Assembly: GCF_029210485.1 (NCBI RefSeq) | Contig: NZ_JARGET010000028.1 | Span: forward strand, 53,362-117,361 | Direction of reading: 5' to 3' | DNA from: Hoeflea sp. YIM 152468 | Lineage (GTDB): Bacteria; Pseudomonadota; Alphaproteobacteria; Rhizobiales; Rhizobiaceae | DNA: 64,000 nucleotides | In this document: in pieces, positions 7,719 through 15,863 of the stretch | Position numbering within the stretch: position 1 is the stretch's first letter | Layout: every line of letters begins with the position of its first letter | Notes under the pieces: generated by a model | What the model saw: only the letters and a program-made list of their open reading frames with translations | Databases searched by the model: none | Told to the model about the DNA's origin: nothing | Program-made: the position numbers and the translations under genes

Positions 7719-9299
7719 ATGGCTTTGTCGCACAGATATGACGCCATTATTGTAGGGGCTGGACTAAACAGCCTGGCGTGTGCGGTGCACCTGTGCGCGA
7801 AGGGCTGGCGGGTTGGTGTTTTCGAACAGGCCGCAACGGCAGGTGGTGCGGTCAAGACCGCGGAGCTGACCGCGCCGGGGTTCCGTCATGACTGGGCGGC
7901 GATGAATCTCAGCCTCTTTGCCGGCTCGGCATTTTTCAAGTTATATGGTGATGACCTGGTGACCCGCGGGCTTGAGTTCGCACCGGTATCGCATTGTTTT
8001 GCCAGTGTTTTTGATGATGGCAGGTGGATGGGCGTGAGCACCGGTCCAGGCGAGACGCGGGCCCGGATCGCGGCTTTTTCGGACGCCGATGCGCGGGCCT
8101 GGGACCGGCTGAACGCGGATTTTCCCGGCACTGCGGAATATGTCTTTGCTCTGCTGGGGAATTCCATGCAAATGCATGTACAAGGCAGGTTGCTGGCAAA
8201 GGCCTTGTTGCGCAAAGGTTTTTCATGGACGGCGGATCTGGTTCGGCTGCTGGTGTCGTCGCCGCGCAAATGGCTGAGCGAGACCTTCGAATCCGATCAA
8301 GTGCGCGCGACCATGGCAGCCTGGGGCATGCATCTTGATTTCGCGCCTGACATGGCTGGCGGTGCGGTGTTTCCCTATCTTGAAGCGATGGCCAACCAGA
8401 ATTTCGGCATGGTCATCGGCAAAGGCGGTGCCGACACGCTGACACGGGCGCTGGTGGCAAGAGTAGAGGCGACCGGTGGCGAGGTTCATTGCGGCAAGCG
8501 GGTGGCGCGTGTCCTGCGCGCTGGCGGCAAGGCGACCGGAATCGCGCTTGAAGACGGCTCCGAGATTACGGCGGGGCGGGCGGTGATCGCCAATGTCGCG
8601 CCGGGCGGACTGATGACGTTGCTCGACGGTCAATCCGGAGACGCCGTGTTTGACACCAAGATGGCCAGATTCACCCATGCGCCGGGCACCATGATGATCC
8701 ATCTGGCGCTTGATGGGCTGCCCGACTGGACAGCCAGCGAAGAGCTGAAGAAATTTGCCTATGTCCATATCGCGCCGTCGCTCGATCAGATGGCGCGCAC
8801 CTATCAGCAGGCGGTCGCAGGCCAGTTGCCCGATGAGCCGGTGCTGGTGGTCGGGCAGCCGACAGCGATCGATCCAAGCCGGGCGCCGAACGGCAAGCAT
8901 GTGCTGTGGGTGCAGGTCCGCATGGTGCCGGGCGAGATCCGCGGCGATGCGGCCGGTATCATTACAGACACCGGCTGGCCCACGGTCAAAGAGATCTATG
9001 CGGACCGGGCGCTGGACATGATCGAACGGCATGCGCCGGGGCTGAAGGCGAAGATCATCGGCCGCACCGTGGTGTCGCCGCTTGACCTCGAAGCTGACAA
9101 TCCGAACCTTGTCGGCGGCGACCAGATTGCCGGCAGTCATCACCTTTCTCAGAATTTCCTGTTCCGTCCGGCCTTGGGCCACGCCACTGGAAAGACCCCC
9201 GTCGACCGATTGCATCTCACCGGCGCCAGTGTCTGGCCCGGTGCGGGCACAGGCGCGGGTGCAGGGTTTATGCTCGCTCAGAAACTGGGTGGGAAATGA
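7719..9299 (+). CDS. NAD(P)/FAD-dependent oxidoreductase, phytoene desaturase/CrtI-like (second of two)
   Basis: This 526-residue flavoprotein is related along its length to the oppositely oriented gene at 5194-6771. The FAD/NAD motif DAIIVGAGLNSLACAVHLCAKG begins at residue 8. The C-terminal flavin segment reads GASVWPGAGTGAGAGFMLA. The purine-rich GGGGGG lies immediately against the ATG at 7719, so the ribosome-binding spacing is abnormally short. It leads the rightward transcript that continues into the ABC importer 22 bases downstream. Having two members of this family around an isatin hydrolase-like gene suggests consecutive or heteromeric oxidation steps on an indole ring; this is inference from context only. 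Confidence 0.88.
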   Translation: MALSHRYDAIIVGAGLNSLACAVHLCAKGWRVGVFEQAATAGGAVKTAELTAPGFRHDWAAMNLSLFAGSAFFKLYGDDLVTRGLEFAPVSHCFASVFDDGRWMGVSTGPGETRARIAAFSDADARAWDRLNADFPGTAEYVFALLGNSMQMHVQGRLLAKALLRKGFSWTADLVRLLVSSPRKWLSETFESDQVRATMAAWGMHLDFAPDMAGGAVFPYLEAMANQNFGMVIGKGGADTLTRALVARVEATGGEVHCGKRVARVLRAGGKATGIALEDGSEITAGRAVIANVAPGGLMTLLDGQSGDAVFDTKMARFTHAPGTMMIHLALDGLPDWTASEELKKFAYVHIAPSLDQMARTYQQAVAGQLPDEPVLVVGQPTAIDPSRAPNGKHVLWVQVRMVPGEIRGDAAGIITDTGWPTVKEIYADRALDMIERHAPGLKAKIIGRTVVSPLDLEADNPNLVGGDQIAGSHHLSQNFLFRPALGHATGKTPVDRLHLTGASVWPGAGTGAGAGFMLAQKLGGK

Positions 9300-9321
9300 A
9301 GCAAAAAACAGGGAGAACACC

Positions 9322-10854
9322 ATGACACAGATTTCACGCCGTACAGTGCTCAAGGGCTCGGTAGCGGCACTGGCCGTCAGCGCTTTTGCCGGACCGGCGC
9401 TTGCTCAAGGCATTGAAGAGCTCGTTATCGCCTACAACGTCAACCTGCCGTCCTGGGATCCGACCGTTGGGCCGTCCGCCGTCAATCCGACGATCCAGGG
9501 GATTTACCAGTCGGTGTTCGACCAGTTCATCCTGCAGCAGCCCGACCTGTCGCCGGCGCCCGGCCTGCTCACCGAATGGGGCTGGAACGACGACAAGACC
9601 AAGGTGACCATGACCGTGCGCGAAGGCGTGACCTGGCATGACGGCTCGCCGTTTACCGCCGAGGACGTGGCCTGGTCGCTGCGCCGCGCTGCCGACGAGG
9701 CAACCGGCAATCCGATCCAGTTCATCTGGTCGACGCTGGCCAATATCCAGGCCGACGGCAACAGGGTGACCGCCGATGTCGCCCGGTTCGAGCCGACGAT
9801 CTTCAAATGGATGTACTTCCTCACCGGTTATGTGCTGCCCAAGGCTTACTATGAGAAGGTCGGCGCGGACGGGTTCGAAGCAGCCCCGATCGGCACCGGT
9901 CCCTATATGGTCGACAAGTTCGAGCGCAATGCGTTCGTGCGGCTGAAGGCCAACCCGACCTATTGGGGCGGCAAGCCGGACTTTGATACCGTGACCATCA
10001 AATTCGTCACCGATGCCGCTTCGCGCGTCGCCGAGATTGAATCGGGCAATTCGCACGTCACACTGGAAATGCCTTATGAAGAGTATGACCGGCTCAAGAG
10101 CGGCAGCGGCCTTGCCGGCACCGACGCGCCGATTTCCGATATCGGCATGATCTTCCTCAATGACATCGAAGCGATGCTGGATCCGAACGTGCGCATGGCC
10201 GCAGCCATGTCGATCGACAAGCAGTTGATCATCGACCGTCTGCTGTCGGGTTACGGCGTCGCCATCGACACGCTGCAAACTCCCGAATACGAAGCCTATG
10301 ATGCCTCGATCAAGGTGCCTTATGATCCGGAAAAGGCCAAGGAACTGCTGGCTGCTTCCGGTTTCTCGCCGGAAAACCCGGTCAAGTTCAAGATCCAGAC
10401 GACGCGCGGCTTCAAGCCGAAGGATTACGAAATGATCCAGGCGATTGTCGGTCTGTGGCGCAAGATCGGAATCGAGGCCGAGATCGAAGTCTACGAGATT
10501 GCCAAGCATTTCGAATTGCGCGCGGCCGATCAGCTGGCGCCAGCGGCGTTCTACAACTGGGGCAACTCGGTGGGCGACCCGTCAACCTCGACGGGGTTTG
10601 CCATGTTCGGCCCGTCGCCGCACTCGGTGTGGGACGGTCAGGATCTGATCGACATGATCAGTCCGCTCTGGGGCGAGGCGGATGAGGAGCAGCGGATCGA
10701 GGGCTGGAAGGCCGTTGACAAGCACATTGCCGACAATGCGCTGGTGATCCCGCTGTTGCAGTATGTGCAGCCGATCCTTCATGCGGAGGGCGTCACCGTC
10801 ACGCCGCATGCATCGGGCGCGCTGCTTCCGCATCTGATGAAGCGGGCTTCGTAA
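9322..10854 (+). CDS. Dipeptide/oligopeptide-type ABC transporter substrate-binding protein
   Basis: This 510-residue periplasmic binding protein belongs to the DppA/OppA family (SBP family 5). The N-terminus TQISRRTVLKG plus a hydrophobic stretch ending ALAQG is a twin-arginine type signal peptide of about 30 residues. The start ATG at 9322 follows GGGAG with a normal spacing. The body shows family features such as VREGVTWHDGSPFTAEDVAWSLRR. It is followed by two permeases and two ATPases, a complete importer. In this setting the ligand could be an indolic acid or an amino-acid conjugate of one rather than a peptide; this is inference. Confidence 0.92.
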   Translation: MTQISRRTVLKGSVAALAVSAFAGPALAQGIEELVIAYNVNLPSWDPTVGPSAVNPTIQGIYQSVFDQFILQQPDLSPAPGLLTEWGWNDDKTKVTMTVREGVTWHDGSPFTAEDVAWSLRRAADEATGNPIQFIWSTLANIQADGNRVTADVARFEPTIFKWMYFLTGYVLPKAYYEKVGADGFEAAPIGTGPYMVDKFERNAFVRLKANPTYWGGKPDFDTVTIKFVTDAASRVAEIESGNSHVTLEMPYEEYDRLKSGSGLAGTDAPISDIGMIFLNDIEAMLDPNVRMAAAMSIDKQLIIDRLLSGYGVAIDTLQTPEYEAYDASIKVPYDPEKAKELLAASGFSPENPVKFKIQTTRGFKPKDYEMIQAIVGLWRKIGIEAEIEVYEIAKHFELRAADQLAPAAFYNWGNSVGDPSTSTGFAMFGPSPHSVWDGQDLIDMISPLWGEADEEQRIEGWKAVDKHIADNALVIPLLQYVQPILHAEGVTVTPHASGALLPHLMKRAS

Positions 10855-10871
10855 GTCTCAATCTCGTGCAC

Positions 10872-10902
10872 GGGCCGCCACCCCGACTTGAGGTGGCGGT
10901 CC
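10872..10902 (+). promoter_or_regulatory. Intra-operon stem-loop between binding protein and permease
   Basis: An 11-bp stem (GGGCCGCCACC paired with GGTGGCGGTCC, one G-U pair) with a 9-base loop lies 17 bases after the binding-protein stop. It is followed by CCCTTT, too short a U run for a strong terminator. Such hairpins after binding-protein genes commonly stabilise or partly terminate the mRNA, so the binding protein is made in excess over the membrane parts. The hairpin ends just before the likely ribosome-binding site of the permease. Confidence 0.65.
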
Positions 10903-10922
10903 CCTTTGCAGGACATTCCCCT

Positions 10923-11933
10923 TTGAAACTGTTGCGCGCAATCCTCGTTCGCCTTGCGACCATGTCGGTCACCTTGATCGGGGCTGCCGTGGTGGTGTTT
11001 TTCGTCATCCGCGTGGTGCCGGGCAACCCTATCGCGATGATGCTTCCACCCGGCGCCAGCGAGGACGATATTGCCCGCCTGACCGCGCATTACGGTCTCG
11101 ACAAGACCCTATTCGAGCAGTTCGGAATCTGGCTGAGCGGTGTGTTCCGGGGTGATTTCGGCACCTCGATTTCGCTGCGCCAGCCGGTGATGCCGCTGGT
11201 GCTGGGGCGCCTGCCTGCAACCCTGGAACTGGCAATCTTTGCGCTGGTGATTGCCGTCGTGATCGGCGGTGTTCTGGCTTTGACAGGGGTCAGGCACCGC
11301 GAAACCCGCACGGAAACGGCGATCGACGTCGCCAACGGCATCGGGCTGTCGATTCCCGACTTCCTCTGGGCGCTGATCCTGATTGTTCTGTTCGGCGTGC
11401 TGATGCCGGTGTTCCACATTTCCGGCCGGATTTCGCCGTCGCTCGATCTGCCGTTCGTCACCCAGTTTTACGTGTTCGAGAGCTTTGCGCGGCTGCGGTT
11501 CGATCTGTGGTGGGATCTGCTCAAGCACATGTTCATGCCGGCTCTGGCGCTGGCGATTCCCCTGGCTGCGATCATCAGCCAGTTGCTCAAGCAATCGCTG
11601 AAGGAAACCATGCATCTTGATTATGTGACGCTGTCGCGGACCAAGGGCTACAGCGAAAATCACGTCATCCTGTCCGAAGCGCTGCCCAATGCAATGTTGC
11701 CGACACTGACGCTGATCGGGGTGCAGTTCACCTTCCTGATCGGCGGCACCGTAATCATCGAGCGGCTGTTTTCCTACGAAGGGCTCGGCAACATGGCGAT
11801 TGACGCCGTCATCAATCGGGATCTGCCGCTGATCCAGGGCATCGTCATTGTCTTTGCGCTGCTGTTCACCATCATCAATCTGGTTGTCGACATGACCTAT
11901 GCCCTGCTCAATCCGAGGCTGCGTCATGCTTGA
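10923..11933 (+). CDS. Dipeptide-type ABC transporter permease (DppB-like)
   Basis: This inner-membrane permease has six or so hydrophobic segments and a BPD-transporter inner-membrane domain (DYVTLSRTKGYSENHVILSEALPNA is the EAA loop region). I prefer the TTG at 10923, giving 336 residues starting MKLLRAILVRLA, because AGGA lies 9 bases before it. A GTG at 10866 in the same frame would add 19 residues, but it has no ribosome-binding site and lies 5' of a strong hairpin. The stop overlaps the next permease start by 8 bases. It forms the channel with the following gene. Confidence 0.9.
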   Translation: MKLLRAILVRLATMSVTLIGAAVVVFFVIRVVPGNPIAMMLPPGASEDDIARLTAHYGLDKTLFEQFGIWLSGVFRGDFGTSISLRQPVMPLVLGRLPATLELAIFALVIAVVIGGVLALTGVRHRETRTETAIDVANGIGLSIPDFLWALILIVLFGVLMPVFHISGRISPSLDLPFVTQFYVFESFARLRFDLWWDLLKHMFMPALALAIPLAAIISQLLKQSLKETMHLDYVTLSRTKGYSENHVILSEALPNAMLPTLTLIGVQFTFLIGGTVIIERLFSYEGLGNMAIDAVINRDLPLIQGIVIVFALLFTIINLVVDMTYALLNPRLRHA

Positions 11934-12777
11934 TGGCCGCGGCACAGTTCGACGCCCCCTGGGGGCCCGGTTGTGGCTGTCGGGCTGCTGGCTCGGCATC
12001 ATGGCGCTGCTGGCGCTGTTTGCACCCTTGATCAGTCCGCATGATCCCCTGGCCCAGGACCTGTTCGCCGGTCGGCTGCCGCCGTTCTGGGTGAGGGGCT
12101 CCGATCCGGCATTCCTGCTCGGCACCGACAGCCTTGGACGTGATGTGCTGACGCGGCTGATCCATGGCGCCAGGATTGCGTTCGCCGTGGCGTTGATTGC
12201 CGGGCTCGCAACCGCTTTCGTCGGCTCGGTTCTGGGTCTGCTCGCAGGCTACATGCGGGGCTGGGTCGATGTGCTGATCTCGCGGCTGGTCGAAATCTGG
12301 ATGGCGTTTCCGCCGGTTCTGTTCGCGATCCTGCTGATTGCGGTGCTTGGCACCGGACTGACCTCGATCATCATAGCCATCGTGGTGATCGACTGGACAC
12401 GGTTCTGCCGCGTTGTCCGGGCCGAGGCGATGAACCAGTCGGCCATGGATTACGTCTCGAGCGCGATCGTCGCAGGACGTCCGCGACGCGACATCCTGTG
12501 GCGGGAAATCTTGCCCAATGTGCTGCCCACCATCGTGGTTCTGCTGACCCTGGAAATGGGGATTGCGGTGATTGTCGAAGCCATCCTGTCCTTCGTCAAC
12601 CTGTCGATCTCCACCGACGCGCCGACCTGGGGCGGGATGATCGCCGAGGGCCGCACCTCGATCCATCAGGCCTGGTGGGTGCTGGCGTTCCCGCTTGGTG
12701 TCCTGTTCCTGACCGTCCTGTCCTTCAGCCAGTTTGGCGAAGGTCTCAAGGACCGTTTTGATCCGGTGCTGCGATGA
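11926..12777 (+). CDS. Dipeptide-type ABC transporter permease (DppC-like)
   Basis: This is the second permease of the importer, 283 residues. It carries an N-terminal transmembrane helix, the DppC-type segment LLGTDSLGRDVLTRLIHGARIA and the EAA loop around YVSSAIVAGRPRRDILWREILPNV. The ATG at 11926 is chosen because GAGG lies 7 bases upstream and the gene overlaps the preceding permease by 8 bases, a usual sign of translational coupling. Its stop overlaps the next start by four bases. Confidence 0.92.
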   Translation: MLDGRGTVRRPLGARLWLSGCWLGIMALLALFAPLISPHDPLAQDLFAGRLPPFWVRGSDPAFLLGTDSLGRDVLTRLIHGARIAFAVALIAGLATAFVGSVLGLLAGYMRGWVDVLISRLVEIWMAFPPVLFAILLIAVLGTGLTSIIIAIVVIDWTRFCRVVRAEAMNQSAMDYVSSAIVAGRPRRDILWREILPNVLPTIVVLLTLEMGIAVIVEAILSFVNLSISTDAPTWGGMIAEGRTSIHQAWWVLAFPLGVLFLTVLSFSQFGEGLKDRFDPVLR

Positions 12778-13652
12778 GTGCGTTTCTGACTGTGGGCAAT
12801 CTGTCGGCGGTTCTGCGGGGCAACCGGCAACGCGTGCTGCGCTCTGTCTCCTTCAGCATCGACACCGGCGAAGTGCTGGGGCTGGTCGGTGAAAGCGGTG
12901 CCGGCAAGAGCATGATCGGCAAGGCGATCCTGGGCATCCTTCCATCGGCGATCGAGATCATCGAGGGCGAGATTGTGCTTGATGGTCAGGATCTGCAGAC
13001 GATGCTGCCCGCCGACCGCCGCCGGCTGATCGGCGCCACGGCGGCGTTGATCCCGCAGGACCCGCTGACCGCGCTCAACCCGTCGCGACGGATCGAACCG
13101 CAGATCACCAACCGGCTGGTCGATATTCTGGGCTGGAGCAAGGCCGACGCCCGGGTGCGGGCGCTGGAACTGCTCAACGAGGTTCATATCGACAATCCGG
13201 AACGGGTGATGGCAAGCTATCCGCATGAATTGTCAGGTGGAATGCGCCAGCGGGTTCTGATTGCCTCGGCTTTTGCCGCCAATCCCAAGCTGGTGGTTGC
13301 CGACGAGCCGACCACGGCGCTGGATGTGACCGTACAGAAGCAGATCCTGAGACTGATCCGGGACCTGCAGCAACGCCACGCCACGGCAATGGTGTTTGTG
13401 ACCCACGATCTCGGCGTCGTGTCGAAGGTCTGTCAGCGCCTGTCGGTGCTGTATGGCGGCAAGTTTGTGGAAAATGCCAGCGTGCCGGATTTCTTTGCCG
13501 GTCCCACACATGCCTATTCGCGGGCGCTTCTGGCGGCGACGCCGAAATACACCGATCCCGACGCATCCCTGGTGCCGGTCGATGAGGCGGTGATTGAAGC
13601 GGTGGCGGCCGAGGTTGCTGCTGCCGATGAGGAGTGGCGTCATGCACGATAG
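12774..13652 (+). CDS. Dipeptide-type ABC transporter ATP-binding protein (DppD-like)
   Basis: This 292-residue ABC ATPase has Walker A GESGAGKS near residue 39, the signature LSGGMRQRV, Walker B LVVADEPTTALDV and the switch His in FVTHDLGVVSK. The C-terminus contains the oligopeptide-type extension (FAGPTHAYSRALLAATP). It pairs with the next ATPase to drive import. It overlaps the genes on both sides by a few bases, typical of one operon. Confidence 0.92.
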   Translation: MSAFLTVGNLSAVLRGNRQRVLRSVSFSIDTGEVLGLVGESGAGKSMIGKAILGILPSAIEIIEGEIVLDGQDLQTMLPADRRRLIGATAALIPQDPLTALNPSRRIEPQITNRLVDILGWSKADARVRALELLNEVHIDNPERVMASYPHELSGGMRQRVLIASAFAANPKLVVADEPTTALDVTVQKQILRLIRDLQQRHATAMVFVTHDLGVVSKVCQRLSVLYGGKFVENASVPDFFAGPTHAYSRALLAATPKYTDPDASLVPVDEAVIEAVAAEVAAADEEWRHAR

Positions 13653-14481
13653 CTCTGGGGCCCCGAAAAACCCGGCTGCCGCTGGCGTCCTGGTCTCGGC
13701 CAAGGCGCTGGACGTGGCGCTGCCGGATATGGCGGCCAAGCCGGTGTTCGGCCGGGCGCCGCTGATCCGGATCATCAATGGCATCGATCTGGACATTGCC
13801 CGCGGCTCCGTTCTCGGCATCGTCGGTGGTTCCGGGTCGGGCAAGTCAACGCTGGGACGGGCGCTCTTGCGCCTGATCGAGCCCGCTGCCGGAACCATCG
13901 AGTTCGACGGCCTGGACATTACTCGTCTGGGCGAAGACGCGCTGAGGCCGGTCCGCCGGCGCATGCAGATGATTTTTCAGGACCCGATGTCCTCGCTTAA
14001 TCCGCGCAGGCGGGTGGGTGCGATTATCGCCGATCCGATGCAGATGCATGGCTTTGACCGCATTGATGGCCGCATTGATGACGCGCTTGATCATGTCGGC
14101 CTGCCGCGCGGCTTCCGCAGCCGCTACCCGCACGAGCTTTCGGGCGGGCAGCGTCAGCGCGTCGGCATTGCCCGGGCGATTGCGCTGGAGCCGGAGTTCA
14201 TTCTGGCCGATGAGATTGTTTCGGGCCTTGATGTGTCGTCGCAGGCTCAGGTGCTCAATGTGCTGGCCGGCCTGGTCGGGGAACTGGGACTGACACTGGC
14301 CTTCATCAGTCATGACTTGTCGGTGATCCGGCGTATCTGCGACCAGGTGATGGTGTTGCAGCGCGGCAGCATCGTCGAGTATGGCGATGTTGACCGTGTG
14401 TTTGATGCGCCGCAAGCGGCGTATACACGCGAATTGCTGGACGCCATTCCGCTGCCGGATCCGCAGCAGGCGAACTGGTAG
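13642..14481 (+). CDS. Dipeptide-type ABC transporter ATP-binding protein (DppF-like)
   Basis: This 279-residue second ATPase has Walker A GGSGSGKS, Q-loop region MQMIFQDPMSSLNPR, signature LSGGQRQRVGIARAI, Walker B FILADEIVSGLDVSSQ and switch His in FISHDLSVIRR. Walker B reads DEIVSGLD rather than the commoner DEPTSALD, a variation also seen in DppF relatives. The ATG at 13642 is preceded by GAGGAG and overlaps the stop of the DppD-like gene. It is the last importer gene; the PLP enzyme follows after 46 bases. Confidence 0.92.
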   Translation: MHDSSGAPKNPAAAGVLVSAKALDVALPDMAAKPVFGRAPLIRIINGIDLDIARGSVLGIVGGSGSGKSTLGRALLRLIEPAAGTIEFDGLDITRLGEDALRPVRRRMQMIFQDPMSSLNPRRRVGAIIADPMQMHGFDRIDGRIDDALDHVGLPRGFRSRYPHELSGGQRQRVGIARAIALEPEFILADEIVSGLDVSSQAQVLNVLAGLVGELGLTLAFISHDLSVIRRICDQVMVLQRGSIVEYGDVDRVFDAPQAAYTRELLDAIPLPDPQQANW

Positions 14482-14527
14482 GTAATCATTCATAGCGAGA
14501 GCAGGCCAGAGCTTTGGTTGAAGGTGC

Positions 14528-15694
14528 ATGGCCGGGGAGACAGACGTGGCAGAGATTTCGAAGGCAACCGGCAATGACGGCTCGGGCTACATGCTTTACC
14601 ATTCGATCGGGCAGTATCCGGGCAAGGTGACGGACATGGCTGCGGCCCTGTCGGCTTTTGCCACATGCTGGGGCACGCCCAATGACGAGCAATGGGGCTA
14701 TGCCCTGGGTCAGCGGCAGCGCTTCATCGATCTGTGGAGCCAGTTGCTCAAGGCACCGTCGGCGTCACTGACGACCACGGAGAATGTGACATCGGCGCTG
14801 GCTGCGCTGATTATGGCGCTGCCACGGGAGGATCTTGAGGGCCGGGTGGTGCTGGTGGCGGGCGACTGTTTCCCCAGCCTGCATTTCCTGCTCACGGGGC
14901 TCGCCGACAGATATGGGTTCACGCTGCGCACCGTGCCGTTGCGCGATGGCGCAAGCTGGGTTGAGGACGAGGACGTTGTGGCCGCCTGGGGCCCCGAGGT
15001 CGGCCTGGCCTTGCTGACCTGGGTCAGCTCCACCTCCTCGCACCGCTGTGATCTGACGGCGCTGATGGCGCACGGACGCAAGCAGGGCTCGGTGATCGGC
15101 GTTGATATCACCCAGGCTGCGGGCCTGTTTGATTATGACTGCATGGCAGTGGCCGCGGACTTCTCGATTTCGACCAGCCTGAAGTGGATGTGCGGATCTC
15201 CCGGCGGCGGCATTCTCCAGGTGATGCCGGATGTGATCGCCAGATGTCAGCCGGGCTTGCGTGGCTGGTTCAGCCAGGACGATATTTTTTCGTGGGACAT
15301 CAATGCCTTTTCCTACGCGCCCGACATTCGCCGGTTTGACAACGGCACGCCATCGGTGGTCGCCTGTGTGGCCTCGGTGCCGGCGCTCGAATGGCATGCC
15401 GCACAGGACTGGACCAAACAGCTTGAGAAAAACCGTGCGCTCAGCGACATGATCATCGCCGCTGCCGACGAGGCCGGCTTCACGCTGGCCTCGCCACGTG
15501 ACCCGGCACAAAGGGGCGGCAGCGTCATGGTCCGTCTGTCCGATAGCGACCAGGCGCAGGCCTTGCTCGAGCGGTTGCGGGCCGCGGCAGTGTTTGCTGA
15601 CGCGCGCGGACCGATTCTGCGCTGTTCGCCCGGCTTCATGACCACCGAAGCCGGTGTGAGGCGGCTGACATCTGCCTTGGCAGGCGACATCTAA
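14528..15694 (+). CDS. Kynureninase-like PLP-dependent (class V aminotransferase fold) enzyme
   Basis: This 388-residue fold-type I PLP enzyme is related to kynureninase and class V aminotransferases. The cofactor Asp lies in VIGVDITQAAG, and the Schiff-base Lys219 in STSLKWMCGSPGGG. It is clearly diverged from the conventional kynureninase at 23481-24674 (it lacks the LDGNSLGP N-terminal motif), so it probably has another substrate. It closes the rightward transcript. A GTG at 14546 preceded by GGGGAGA is an alternative start. A hydrolytic C-C cleavage or an amino-group step on an indole-derived intermediate would fit the setting; that is inference. Confidence 0.8.
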   Translation: MAGETDVAEISKATGNDGSGYMLYHSIGQYPGKVTDMAAALSAFATCWGTPNDEQWGYALGQRQRFIDLWSQLLKAPSASLTTTENVTSALAALIMALPREDLEGRVVLVAGDCFPSLHFLLTGLADRYGFTLRTVPLRDGASWVEDEDVVAAWGPEVGLALLTWVSSTSSHRCDLTALMAHGRKQGSVIGVDITQAAGLFDYDCMAVAADFSISTSLKWMCGSPGGGILQVMPDVIARCQPGLRGWFSQDDIFSWDINAFSYAPDIRRFDNGTPSVVACVASVPALEWHAAQDWTKQLEKNRALSDMIIAAADEAGFTLASPRDPAQRGGSVMVRLSDSDQAQALLERLRAAAVFADARGPILRCSPGFMTTEAGVRRLTSALAGDI

Positions 15695-15753
15695 CACAAG
15701 ATCGTCAGAGCCTGAAAACAGGCTTTTCCTGCCCGTCTGCCCAACCGCAAACA

Positions 15754-15771
15754 ATATGCACAGATTGCAAT
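15754..15771. promoter_or_regulatory. Candidate regulator site upstream of the 2-aminobenzoyl-CoA operon
   Basis: In the gap between 15694 and 15864, ATATGCA and TTGCAAT occur as two blocks separated by four bases. The same two blocks occur nearly adjacent at 7684-7698. The difference in spacing argues for caution. It lies upstream of the AT-rich GACATATA element at 15785. Confidence 0.35.
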
Positions 15772-15784
15772 CCGAGTTTATCGT

Positions 15785-15813
15785 GACATATAAATTTTAT
15801 GCTTGAAATATCT
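15785..15813 (+). promoter_or_regulatory. Candidate promoter/operator shared with the cupin gene
   Basis: GACATATA and CTTGAAATATCT, nine bases apart, lie about 50 bases before the start of the monooxygenase/reductase gene. Nearly the same pair (GACATATA, seven bases, CTTGAAATAACT) is found at 25523-25549 upstream of the bicupin gene. Two long matches in two promoter regions of one pathway suggest a common regulator or promoter type. Confidence 0.45.
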
Positions 15814-15863
15814 TCTCTGGAGCGTAGAGTTGTCATCACTTGGAGAAAACCGGAGGCGCGGAA

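Noticed and set aside
7719..9299. Carotenoid biosynthesis as the role of the CrtI-like proteins
   Set aside because: There is no phytoene synthase, cyclase or other carotenoid gene nearby; the context is aromatic catabolism.
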